A stretch of DNA of 64,000 nt. Source: Gymnopus androsaceus JB14 (Eukaryota > Basidiomycota > Agaricomycetes > Agaricales > Omphalotaceae). Under the pieces are notes generated by a model, which ran no database searches, was not told the DNA's origin, and worked only from the letters and a program-made list of their open reading frames with translations. Location: assembly GCA_009733575.1 (NCBI GenBank), contig ML769457.1:126619-190618 (forward strand), read 5' to 3'. A program made the translations under genes and the position numbers. Within the stretch, counting starts at the first letter, position 1. The number at the start of each line of letters is the position of its first letter. Of this stretch, positions 40,514 through 52,162 are shown piece by piece.

Positions 40514-41731
40514 GGACTACACCGGGTATGACCTAGTTCTAACACTTCCACTTGCCGTGCCTGAGTGATACATTCACATTCAAACTGTGCACATTCACAT
40601 CTGGAGCATGCACATTGGCTTTTAACTTCCTATTTAGGTCGGACGAGCGCGCAAAATTTCAGGCCCGCACTCCGCTCCGCTCCCCTCCCTCGCTGCGCTC
40701 GGGGGGTCCCCCGAGCCGGGGAGTCGTCGGCGGGCACTCTAAAGCTTCATTTTGCGCAGGAAAAATGTCCTCAGGCCCTTCGGGCAACCCTAACCCCTAA
40801 CCTGGCGCCTTCGGCGCCCTAACCCCGAACCTAACTAACGAAAATTTAGCTCAGGTTATCTGCATTGTTAGGGCTAGCAGAGCTAGCCCTAACGGCGGCG
40901 CGGCCTATGGCCGCGAATTAATGCCTCAGGGTGTTCCGAAGCTGCTTATAAATCAGGCGGATAATTCATTTAACCCAATTGTAACCGAATGTGCGCCATC
41001 AAATGTGAATGTGCACCCTCCAGATGTGAATGTGTCGTTCAGGCACGGCAAGTGGAAGTGTTAGTGGTAGTAGCCAACGCCTGCCAGGAAAAGTGTGGGA
41101 ATTAAATTAGCGCCAGTGCATTACCTTTGAAAAAAGTGGATGCACCAGCTGCAGTTTCAACCACATTGCCTGGCAGCTAGGTGTAGTGTAACAAAGTGAT
41201 TAGAATAGCAATCTATACGTTTTGTTCGAAAAAAACATTTCAAAAGTTGTGAGGAACCATTCAGAATAGTACCTACAAGGTACAGAAAATGGCATTAATG
41301 GCCATACATATTGATTTTTTTTCGAACAAACCGTTCAAAATACATTTCTAAACACTTTACTCTCTCAAAGTTTGTCGAGATGTGAAGTCGTTGAAGCTGT
41401 AGGTGGTGCATCGAAATCGCCGTGGAAAACAATGCCAACTTTTAAGCGCCCTTCGAAACCCGGTCACGGTTAACACGTTATTTTGCATCCATTGCTCTTT
41501 TATTTGCTTTTGCACTTGTTTTGCACCGGTTTTTTATTCGTAGATACTGTACTCTTAGCACTCACATACTGTAGCATAGAAACTAGCATATACTAGCGGA
41601 GGAAAACACAAAATAGCGGATTTACCTTGATTTGCCACCTTTTTTAGGCGCCGTAGCTTAGTCAGCGCCAAATTCGCTAGTGGCGTTGGCTACTACCAGT
41701 GTTAGAACTGGGCACCACCGGACTACACCGG
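40514..41731. mobile_element. Terminal-inverted-repeat element with 12-base flanking repeat, itself carrying a nested element
   Basis: The exact 12-mer ggactacaccgg stands at 40514-40525 and 41720-41731 and brackets 1,194 bases. The outer ends are inverted: agttctaacact at the left (40535 on) matches agtgttagaact at the right. The repeat continues inward with ggtagtagccaacgcc, which on the left side lies beyond the nested element (41066 on) and on the right is inverted near 41680-41695. No transposase is seen. The 12-base duplication is longer than most DNA transposon families give (Mutator-like elements give 8-11), so the family is left open. Confidence 0.7.
40540..41063. mobile_element. Nested GC-rich MITE with TA target duplication
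   Basis: The element lies at 40542-41061 (520 bases). Its ends begin acacttccacttgccgtgcc and this is repeated inverted at the right end, with at least 23 perfectly matched bases. TA flanks both sides, as for Tc1/mariner-type or PIF-like miniature elements. Subterminal copies of acattcacat occur in inverted orientation at each end. The core is strongly GC-rich and holds short hairpins (ggcgccttcggcgcc) and telomere-like ccctaac words. It sits inside the left inverted repeat of the larger element, so it inserted later. It has no coding capacity. Confidence 0.75.
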
Positions 41732-41901
41732 AGACATTTTACACAGCTCCAGCCGGGTCTTACTTTGCTGGATACTCTCAACAGGCGCATCCAGGCTTGA
41801 GTGAAGACCAGGGAAACGGGCAGAACATCTATTTGAGCTATACCAAAATGGACTCCTCCGAGCTCTACACTACTCCTTTGGTGCTGGTGGAATGGGAGTG
41901 A

Positions 41902-43007
41902 AGCAGCAATTCTAATTTTGTCCTACATGTCTGGTGACGGAGAGCGTAACAGGATATTATTATTATTATCCGCCATCACCGACATGATAGATCTAACGAG
42001 AAGACTGGTTCCTAACAGATTCACACTACAAGCTAGAATATACGTATAAAAAGAGCCTCTCGCATCTTCCATCTGTTCAGCTTTGAACTGATCGAACCCT
42101 AAATCAACAGCAGAGAGTCGTCGCAGGCTGAGGCTTTGTTACAACAGCCGCTCATACGAAAAAGCGTCTGTACGCTGTTCCTGAACCATACAAGGTGGGT
42201 AAGATGGTTTGACCCAACGAGGGCCAGCACGGATGAAGCAGGGAGCTGGACGTATGTAGCTACATCACGGCGTTAGAGTATGATAGATCCAAGATCGAAG
42301 CCGGTTGCATGAGAGTGAAGAAAGTCGGATACAGCCGGTACAGCCTGATGCAGCTACTGTACGTCAAGAGACGTATAGAGTCTGCTTTTGGGAGACAGCT
42401 GAAGCTGATGGTACTTTTCACAATTCGTGAGCGCTTATTTATGTGAGCGCTTACCGTCTTTCCTTCCTCATGGAGGGCTTCCTACGCACGAGCCTGCGAG
42501 AGCTGAAAGAGGATTCAGAAATTAATTCTCTGATGGCTAATTATTGCTCAATATTTCGCTTAACAGCTCCCCTGTCAACATATCCCATAATGATATGATC
42601 AGGTGTTGACCAGACCAAGCGTTGCACAGCAGGTAACAGCTCAGCTGATTTTGAACCGGGAAAGAAGCATTAGATCCATCCTTCTAACGGTCAAGGCAAG
42701 GTGGATTCAAATTATTTGAACTCTCTTACTGAAAAATTCAATCTTTCCTATACACGCCAGAGCGCAAATATAGCACTTTTATCACCTTCGAACTGCCAAT
42801 ACAGCTCGATGGCATGATTTATCGAGATGAACAAGCACGGTCCTCAGATCCTTCAAGTCATCTCATATCAGCAAGTGACAGCTACAGATTCGCACAGGCT
42901 TATTGAACCTGAAGGAATGAACGCATGCTAATTTATACACATTCATGATCTTCGAGTCCCACCGTAGCTAGGCTCCACGTCCTTTTCTTAGCCGGATGAT
43001 CGAGCAG
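41902..43007. other. Intergenic, no gene recognised
   Basis: About 1.1 kb with no frame of interest. It should include the lipase promoter at its right end. Confidence 0.5.
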
Positions 43008-43015
43008 TATAAAAG
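43008..43015 (+). promoter_or_regulatory. TATA box of the lipase gene
   Basis: tataaaag lies 42 bases before the lipase start codon. This leaves a short leader of roughly 10-15 bases if transcription starts 30 bases downstream. Confidence 0.5.
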
Positions 43016-43056
43016 CCAATCAACGACCCATGTAGGGTGGTTGCTTTCGAGTTGCC

Positions 43057-44472
43057 ATGGTTGTCCGCGGTCTCTTCCCTCTCCTTGCCCTCACTTTTTC
43101 TCTTGTGTCTGCTTCTCCAGCTGCAAGATATTCGGTGAAAGCTAGACAGTCAATCACCACACTCACTACTACCCAGATCAGCGCATTCGAGCCATACGCA
43201 TTCTATGCCAGTACCGGATATTGTTCTCCTAGCACTACAATAGATTGGTCATGTGGAGGTGCGTGCTTTTTCTCTTACTTCGCCTTAGACGAGCCTGAAA
43301 ATGATGTTTCTCTTGCAGCCAATTGTGAAGCAAATCCAAGCTTCATTCCAGTTGCGTCTGGGGGTGATGGTGTCGACGTACAGTTCTGGTTTGTTGGCTT
43401 TGATCCAACATTGAACACTGTAATCGTCTCACATCAGGGAACGACCGTTGATACAATGTATGTTTCCTTTGACGATCTATCTTTCCGCGCTCACCATGAT
43501 CTTTTCCAATGTACAGTATACCTGTCATAACAGATGCTGATTTCTTCCTTGAACCACTCGATTCCTCTCTTTTCCCTGGGGTCAGTTCGGGGGTAGAGGC
43601 TCACAATGGATTTGCAGGTGACCAGGCAGAGTGAGCAGTCTTGATGGTATTTTCAATGGCGAACTTGGCTCACAACAATTTTAGCACTGCGACGGATGTC
43701 CTGGCAGCGGTTGAAGAGACCATGGCTGCGCATGGAGCAACATCTGTTACAACTACAGGGCACTCGTTAGGTCAAAATCCTTACCGACTCAGATAGGTCG
43801 TTGTAGACTAACAGGACCTCTAGGAGCTGCGCTTTCGCTGCTTGATGCTTTATACCTTTCAATCCAGCTTCCTGGTACAACTGTGAACTACATGGGATTT
43901 GGCTTGCCTCGGGTATGTGTTTACGCATTCCCTGTTCACTCTTGAAGTTTATGCATTTCCACAGGTCGGTAATCAAGCGTTTGCCAACCTCATTGATGCG
44001 ACGTTGCCAAACCGTGTCGCTCATGTCAACAACAAGTCGGTACACAAGGAATTTGGATGAGAGATTCAACTGACGTTATATTCTCTAGAGAAGATCCTGT
44101 TCCCATTCTGCCTGGTACGTGACAGTGTTTTATGTGAATATATATTCGAAGTTGTTTCTAAAACCCTCATCATGCTTAGGTGAATTCCTGGGGTTCGTAC
44201 TAGTGTTCTTTAAGCAGAGTATTACGATGATAATGAATCGTGCGCAGCTTCGTTCATCCATCAGGTGAAAAGCACATTATGGATAGTAACGCTTGGGTCG
44301 CATGCCCTGGTAATATCGTTTCTTCTTGTTCTTCTCCTGATTTGCTTATATTAGATTTTTAGGCCAAGATAATCCCAGCGATGAATGCTCCACTGGCGAT
44401 GTGCCCACTATATTTGAGGGAGATCTTGACGACCACGATGGCCCTTATGACGGCGTTACGATGGGTTGCTGA
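43057..44472 (+). CDS. Secreted class 3 (fungal) lipase
   Basis: An alpha/beta-hydrolase that should cleave triacylglycerols or related esters outside the cell. A signal peptide is clear at the start (MVVRGLFPLLALTFSLVSAS). The mature part begins with AFEPYAFYASTGYC. The oxyanion and core strand read TLNTVIVSHQGT. The nucleophile elbow TTGHSLGGAALSLLDALYL spans an intron. Then come MGFGLPRVGNQAFANLI, VNNKEDPVPILPGEFLGFVH (catalytic Asp, then His region HPSGEKHI), and a C-terminus with paired cysteines (SDECSTGDVPT) ending GVTMGC. About 300 residues, normal for the family, in roughly nine exons. A TATA box lies just upstream. It may belong to the predicted degradative secretome. Confidence 0.9.
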
Positions 44473-45278
44473 GCTTGGACAACTTTATTACTGTAGCTGG
44501 TTTCTTGGTGCATTCAAGTATGTACACATATATATATACAAATGTATGTATCTATCCTTCGGGGAGTCAAATACTCGTATTTTTCGCTTTGACTTTACCC
44601 TTTCTATCTAAGGACCATGACTTTCTTGAGTTCTCGAAGTCAAATATCTCGTCTCTTGAGCTAGTCCACTCCTAAAATCTTTGAGCTATTACTTGGAACC
44701 TTTATACCTCTCAGAAAGACCGATCGAAATCGAGGCTTTGAGAGGATCCTGAAAGTATATTGGAACGTTATTTTGTAAGTACGAAGCCATAGCTGTGGTA
44801 CGAATCGCAAAAAAATGTAACCATGTTACCATGCACGTTTCGGAGCATTTGGTGTGTAGTGACAGTCGAAAGCAGTGAACATGAACAGAGAACAAGGTAA
44901 CCTGGACGCTTGAACATGTATGCGGCGGAGGCGTCGGCACGGATACGGCTATTTCGGCATTTACGACTTACCTTTGTACCCTCACACTTATAGTTCAACC
45001 ACGACGGTTTTGTTCGGTTGGCTGGGCAGGCTATTATTCCTCGCCAACTGAATGAATCAAGGCTTCATCTCAATTCGAATTTGGACTTAAATATAAGGGA
45101 AAGGAAGCTACGGAGGTTACGGCCAAGTTTTACGCGGTTAGAGGCAAGTAAATTATTGCTGTTTTGCAGCTTTTAATGACCTCCTCCAGGCTTCAGGTAA
45201 CACGAGAACCTTTTGTTCTCTCTGTCCTCCTTCCTCATTCTCACTCGCGTCCCGAAAGTCACGGAACCTTGCTAGAAC
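44473..45278. other. Intergenic; promoter side of adenylate cyclase
   Basis: About 800 bases between the lipase stop and the cyclase start. No gene recognised. Confidence 0.5.
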
Positions 45279-48200
45279 ATGATGCGCGCGCGCGGCTCCC
45301 TTCAGCTGGACGATGTAGTAGACAAGACTGGAAAGTTTGACATCGACAATGTTATTCCGGAAATTAATGTCGATATTGATTTGGACGCTGGAAGACTTGG
45401 GACAAAGGATGATTACTGGGGCGGAGCAGGAACGGGAGGAGCTCTAGGAGATGTTGCGCCTTGGACAGAGCCAGTAAGTTGCTAATTAATCTTTGGTAAT
45501 AATTCTCATATTCGCTTCAGGCTTCGCCATTGACTCCTCCTCCATCGATTTCGAAACGTGGAGGTGGTTTTGGCTTTGGTTTTGGTTCCAAAGTCTCTCT
45601 TGCTTCGCTTCGGCAAGACAATGATTCAGCATCGTTTCTCTCGAATCCTCAGTCAAATCATCACTCTCTACGCAAGTCAAAATCGTTCGTTAGACCATCC
45701 TCGCCGCCAATTCCTCCTTCATCTGAATCCGGATCCAAACCCTCCATGTTGTCGAGCCTGCTGCGAAAAAAGAGCCACAAGCGACTGAGAGCCAAAACGT
45801 TGGAGAATGAAGAGCATCCCAGTCTCAGGGCACGCACTCCGCCGTTGCCGGAGCTTCCTGTTTATCCGCCCACCAAACCAAAGAAGGAGAAAGACAAGTA
45901 CGAGAAACGTGGTAGGAAGGGTGTTTCCGGTGCACGGCCGAATTCTACGCCACAGAATGGTGAAGATGTGGTTATGGAGCTCGATACGAATCTAGACCAG
46001 ATGGATGGTATTGTCGATCCGACTATAGTTGCCAACGGGGCTTTCAGTGCTTCGGCTTCTACAAAGGGCGGCTCGTCAATACACACTCACCAAAGTACGT
46101 CTGACGATGGCAAACATTCTTCTCGTCATTCCCACTCCCACTCGAATGCTTCATCTTCAATGATGATGCCCAATAACCATACTCAAACCCAGCTAAACCA
46201 CCACCTGGGCCCAATCCCCCATTCAGAGTTTCATAATCCCTTTTCCCAGTCTTCCTCCTCCAACTCCACCTCACCGCATTCCGACTATTCCTATCCTCAT
46301 TCCTATCCATACTCTCCCTCATCAACACCATCATTATCCCCGCCGCGAACCTCATCACTCGCCAACCCCGTTCTGGATCGAAAAATCTCTCCAAGGACTA
46401 TAGTTCCTCATTCCAAGTACCAGGATGCTGCGTCGACTCCTACCCAGACTAATGGCCTTCACCGTGATGCCTATTCGAATGGTGTCTCCGTTAATGGCTC
46501 TCAATCTCGACTTCAAATAAGCCCAGGCGACGCAGGCTTGAATGGGAATGGGCATGAGCCCAACTCCCCTTCCTGGGCTCCGCCCGAATCATGGAACACC
46601 CAGCTCGGCGACCAGGTGAACCCAGAAGCCGAAGACGACTCATATTATTCGTCTAGTGAGGATAGTTTACTATTACACGATAGTGCAACCGCACGATCCG
46701 GCTCTGGAACTGGTATGGGCCCAGGGGGTAGAGGCACGGTAGGCGGTGGGCGGCCTCTGGAGTTTGCAAAACCCAAGTCTGATTCCGACGAAGATTTGGA
46801 ATTGGTAACGACTACGCCTCGGATTGGGATCGGTGATGTAGATGAACATGGCAGACGTGTTGGGGTTGCGACATCCGTGGCATCCATTGCATCTAGTACA
46901 TCTGCATACAATTCGTACTCACTGTCATCAGCCTACCCGCCCTCGATATCTACGTCTGGCTCCATCGCATCGCTCAACTCCTATCCTTACCCGAACGAGA
47001 GTGGACGAAACCGGAAGTCTAGTAGCCACAGTGGTCGTAAGAAGAAGACAAAGTCGGATCCTCGGAAGAGCAGCACTGGCAGTCACTATAACGCCTCTTC
47101 CATCGTTAATAATGATCATGATGATTATGTCCACCACCGTACCCTACCCAACCTTAGCCTCGCCTCTATCAATTCATCCCTTTCGCTTAACACATCAGCA
47201 TTGGCCGCCGCTTTGAACCATCGAAAGCCTTCGCTTCCTTCATTGCCTTCAATGAAGCAGCTCCCGTCACTACCCTTGCATTCACCATATCCTCAGTCAT
47301 CCAAAGACCCTTCCTCGCGATTTAGTATCCGTGTCTATCGAGCAGACAACACCTACCATGTCGTTTCTTGCGGGTTTAATGTTACTGTCGCGACACTCAC
47401 ACCAAGGTTGAATGAGAAGCTATTGCTTGGAGAGGAGAGGGAGGGGCATAACTTGTATTTGAAGGAGAGAGGAAGGGGTTAGTTTTTTCTTTTCTTGCTA
47501 TTTTCAGTTTGCTGACGACATTTGAAAAGAGCGAATACTCGGTAACACCGAGCGACCTGCAGATATCGTTCGTCGAAGGCTGGAGCAGGCAGGGTACGAT
47601 GTAGCAGACGGGTTCGATCTCTTAGCTGGCGATGGTTTATCGTTTCTGTTGAAATTTGTGTACAAGAGTCAGGTATTTGGGCCAACGGTATGTTTTTTTT
47701 TCATCTAATTGTAAACAGTGATAATATAAGACGCGTTTGTAGGAACAAAACCTCAACATCGAAGATTACGAGCGTGTTGATCTTTCGGGACGCTCCCTCC
47801 GAACTATCCCCGTTGCCTTGCACCAGCACGCAGACCAAATCGTCTCTCTCTACCTCTCCCGCAACCCTATGCTCGATCTTCCCTTGGATTTCATCCAATC
47901 CTGTATCTCTCTAACAGAACTCCGCCTCTCACAAATGGGGCACAAAAGAGTCCCCGTCAACGTCAGCGCCGCCCTCTCCCTCACTCGGCTTGATATCTCT
48001 TCCAATCGCATCGGTGATCTCGACGATGCGTATTTGGAAAGAATTCCCGGTCTTCAGACGCTTTATGCTCAAAACAATCGAATGGAGAGACTCCCCTGGC
48101 ATTTCCCCCGCCTTCGAGCGCTGACGAGGTTGAACATATCGAATAACAAGTTCCGCGTATTGCCCGCGGTGGTGTGTCAGCTCGAAAACCTCCGCGACCT

Positions 48201-51200
48201 CGATATCTCGTTCAACTCCATCTCCGATCTCCCAGAAGAGCTCGGTTTACTACGCAACCTCGAGCATCTCATCATCGTAGGGAACCAAATATCCAAAATC
48301 CCGCTTGAAGCAACAGGCTTGGTTAGTCTACGCAGATTGGACTGCCGCCGAAACCTCATCGCGGATTTGACTGTGATTAGTACGCTGCCCAAGTTGGAGA
48401 AATTGAGCGCAGATCATAATACCTTGCATGGACTTGATCTGTGTCTGGGTCCGCTCCTGACAACTATCGACGCCAGTTTCAATGAGATTACTCAGATTGA
48501 GCTGGTTCCCGGACCTGTAGGAAGGCCTCCCTCATCCCTCATCTCTCTCGACGTATCTCATGCCAAACTATCCTCGCTCGATTCGCTCGCCCTAAATGAA
48601 CTAGTCTCCCTCCGCAACCTAAACCTCTCATACAACCAATTCAAGTTTCTTCCATCTTCCCTCGGGAACCTTGATTATCTCGAAACGTTATTGTGCTCGG
48701 ATAACGTTTTGGAGGAACTCCCGGCGAGCATTGGGAAATTAAAGAGATTAGAGGTGTTGGACGTGCATAACAATAATCTTACGGAGCTTTCGGGGGAATT
48801 GTGGAATTGTCCGAGTTTGATAAAGCTGAACGCGACGAGTAATTTGATTGAAAAGTGGGCTTTTCCGCTCGTGCTACCTCAGTCTCACCCTATTGGAGGG
48901 GTTGGCTTGGAGGAGGATGACTTACATATGCATCCATTCCCGGAACGGAAAGTTTCTACAGTGTCGTTGACAGATGCTTCCTCATCATTGTCTTCCTCGA
49001 TACGTCTCCCTAGCTTGGCCTACGCCCTCGAACGCCTGTATCTAGGCGAAAACCAGCTAACATCGGAAACCCTCGAATCTTTTCTTCCCCTGTTCCAAGA
49101 ACTCAAAGTCCTTAACCTTTCCTTCAACTCGATCCAAGACCTTCCTCCCACATTCTTCAAATCACTCTCCCCATCGCAGAAGTCGAATTTGGAAGAGTTG
49201 TATTTGAGTGGAAATGGACTGACGACGTTGCCCACGGAGGACTTGGTCAAGATGACGAAGCTAGGGACATTGTATCTGAACGGGAATAGGCTACAGAGCT
49301 TGCCGCAAGAGTTGGGTAAAGTGAAGAGTTTGACGGTGCTGGACGTGGGCAGCAATAGCTTGAAGTACAACATCTATAATTGGGAGTTTGATTGGAATTG
49401 GTGTGTATTGTCTTTATTATTTTCCCCGTTTATCTGATACTTATTTGTCGCTAGGAATTTCAACAAAAACCTAAAATACCTCAACCTATCAGGCAACAAA
49501 CGCCTACAGATAAAATCAGATCATACCAAGCTCCCCGGTGGATCTCGTCAAAGTCGTATCCCCCCTGCTGCCACCTCCGCCTCGCTCATCCGTCAACAGT
49601 CCCTTGGAGGGTTTACCGACCTCACTCAACTCCGCGTTCTCGGTCTCATGGATGTTACCATAACCACGACTGGCATGTCCATCGGGATCCCTGACGAAAG
49701 CGAAGACCGACGCGTACGCACCTCCGAAAGCACCGTGTGCGGCATGGCGTATGGTATTGCGGATACTTTGGGCCGGAACGACCACCTGAACATGGTGGAT
49801 CTGGTGCACGAGTTCAGTTCTTCCCAAGACCATCGCAAGAATGAGGCGATTTTCGCGATTTTTGGGAGATCACAGCCGCCTAAAGCTACTCCAGGGGTCA
49901 GTGGGAATAGGATTGCTAAATTCTTGCGAGATAAATTCGTTGAGGTGTTTTGTACTCAGCTGGCGGGCCTGAAGGAGGCAAGAGCAGAGGGTGTGCCGGA
50001 TGCGTTGAGGAGGAGTTTCTTGAAAGTCAACCAGAATTTGCACAATATGCTCTTTACGAATCGGAAGTATTCTGCCTCTAATGGTGGTAGTGCTTTCTTA
50101 GGCCCGGACATGCACGACGCGGTTGTCTCAAGGGGTGGGGCATCGGGTGTAGTATTGTATTTTCGAGGCAAGACCATGTACGTTGCGAATGCTGGGAACG
50201 CACTCGCCGTCGTGTCAAGAGGTGGATATGCGGAGCTTGTCTCGCGCAAACACGATCCGTACGACCGGCTCGAGACATCAAGGATCCGAGCAGCGGAGGG
50301 TTGGATAACTCCCGCTGGGCTGGTCAACGACGAAATTGACATTAGCCGCTCGTTTGGTTTCTTCCACCTCCTCCCCATTGTTAACGCTCGTCCGGACATT
50401 ACTACTTGGGAGCTGTCTGAGCTAGATGAATTCGTCATTGTCGCCAACCGCGGGTTATGGGACTTCGTTTCGTACAAGACCGCAGTGGACATTGCCCGTC
50501 GGGAACGCGGGGACCCAATGTTAGCTGCTCAGAAGCTGAGGGATTTTGCGATGAGCTATGGGGCAGATGGGAGCACGATGATCATGGTCATTTCTGTTGC
50601 AGATTTGTTCAGGACGGATGAACCTAGGAGCAGAGAAGGCTCCATTGTCGACCCACAATTGTTTAAAGCTGTCGCTCCGAGGCCCAAGGTAGCGATAACA
50701 GATCGAGGTTTGCGGAGGTTGCAAGACGAAGTCCCGGCTCCGACAGGGTATCTTGCGTTAGTGTTCACGGACATTCGCAACTCCACTCATCTGTGGGATG
50801 TGAATCGTGGGATGAACACTGCATGGCGGCTTCACAATACTCTCCTCCGGAGAAAACTGCGTTTCTGTGGTGGGTACGAGGTCAAAACCGAAGGTGATGC
50901 ATTCATGTGCGCCTTCCCGACAACGATGGCAGCAGTCTGGTGGTGTCTGGCAGTGCAGATGGAGTTGCTTGATGAGGACTGGCCGCTTGAGATCCTTGAA
51001 TGTGAAGATGGAAAACTGATTTGCGATTTAGACAACCGACCTATTGCGCGAGGTCTTTCGGTTCGCATGGGTATACACTGTGGTGCCCCGTTATGCGAAG
51101 TCGACCCAGTAAATCATCGGATGGACTACTTCGGCCCTATGGTCAATCGTTCCGCGAGAATCAACTCGAGTGCAGCCGGAGGTCAAATTATGTGCAGCGA

Positions 51201-51837
51201 GGAGGTCATTCGGGAGATCCGAGCGAAGCTGTATAACGGTCCAACAACACTGCAGTCGGAATTTCAACCTGCAGAGGCCGTGGATAACGTGCGGAGGCTG
51301 GGGGTGACGATTTTCGAAGTTGGCGCGGTGAAGCTCAAAGGGCTCGAGCTACCGGAGCAACTTTCACTCATCTATCCCGGTCATCTTGCTGCTCGACACG
51401 ACTTACGTGAGACAGTTGCTGACCCAGACGCGTCTGGGTCAAGGGTGCAGTTCAGCGTGTCACAAATTCGGCAACTGGGCTTAGTATGTCTTCGGCTCGA
51501 GTCCCTCGCAACGTCGCGTATCTTCCGAGAGATGGCTGAACGGAAGAGCTCTATTCAGACGGTTAGCGATAACGACAATGACGAAGAGGAAGCTCCACTC
51601 TACATCTATGGAGACCCCAATTTGCTGCTGCCAGCATTGGACGAAAAGATGTCGTCAGATCGGGATATGACGCTCGTGCTGGATGCGCTGTCGGGGAGGA
51701 TTGAGAATGCAGTGGCGAAGATCAGAGAGAGAGCGGAACTGTGTTCAGCCAAGAATTCGTTGATGTCTGCGTTGAGTGAGGAGCAGTTCGATGAGCGGAC
51801 GTTGCAGTCAATATTGAGTATCATTCAAGGCCTGTAG
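45279..51837 (+). CDS. CYR1: Adenylate cyclase (CYR1/CAC1 type)
   Basis: Makes cAMP for protein kinase A signalling at the membrane, activated by Ras/G-alpha. Five exons give about 2,110 residues. Order: a long Ser/Pro-rich N-terminal region (45521-47260); a Ras-association-like segment from FSIRVYRADNTYHVVSCGF; about twenty leucine-rich repeats (47780-49520, e.g. LEVLDVHNNNLTELSGEL); a PP2C-like domain (from about 49730, NDHLNMVDLVHEFSSSQDH to ADGSTMIMVISVADLF); then the class III catalytic domain GYLALVFTDIRNSTHLWDVN with the metal-binding Asp, KTEGDAFMCAFP, MGIHCGAPLC and GPMVNRSARI. Exon 1 ends at 45473 (EP) and exon 2 starts at 45521 (ASPLTPPP). The domain order is that of fungal adenylate cyclases. 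The final 150 residues carry a weakly conserved tail. Confidence 0.95.
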
Positions 51838-52162
51838 TATTTCTTTTACTTAGTGTTCTCAGGGTATCATTCAATCTCTCTTTGTACCTTATCTAGTCTG
51901 TACTTTTCTATTTGCTTTCGAGTTCTGGACTTTTTCTTTCGTTGTTGTAGATATTCATTGTGCTTGTACCTATTCGTTTGCATTTCCTCGCTACTTACGC
52001 ATGCATCACTCATTCGCATCTATCTTATTCCCGTAGCAGAGCATACTATATTCAAGGGTTATTATTAAATAGCTAAAGATCTTCCAATTGTCAGTCAACA
52101 GATTTTTGTGCTTAGTATTTAAGTATGGATAGCACTCAGTATTGGAAACAAAGCTAGTCTTG
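51838..52162. other. Short convergent intergenic stretch
   Basis: Separates the cyclase stop from the GMC pseudogene 3' end. Rich in T on the plus strand; nothing else seen. Confidence 0.5.

Larger units (their letters stand above)
39678..41901 (+). pseudogene. Secreted-protein gene, frame-broken and split by transposons
   Basis: The N-terminus MLWQTLSALVVLCVLARS looks like a signal peptide. The rest resembles a family of secreted Agaricomycete proteins of unknown function, with blocks RDSCTSTMVGSRELW, FYSSTASWTNFNSDGTPDVL, NLTCYGTNDGPYF, DSTRFAIWPNSPPLP, YGNYGWAVSDDIAYLYALL and, after the insertion, YSQQAHPGLSEDQG and QNIYLSYTKMDSSELYTTPL. Premature stops and frame changes occur near 39891, between 40140 and 40200, and again near 40340-40460. 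At 40526-41719 inverted-repeat elements interrupt it. Joining the two sides through the shared 12-base target repeat gives PWTTPETFY in one frame, so the insertion hit a real coding sequence. The gene cannot make a full protein. Confidence 0.7.

Noticed and set aside
40780..40840. Telomere-like ccctaac words
   Set aside because: Too few and irregular for a telomere; they lie inside a miniature transposon.
48177..48392. Antisense frames within adenylate cyclase leucine-rich repeats
   Set aside because: Reverse readings of repeat codons with no independent support.
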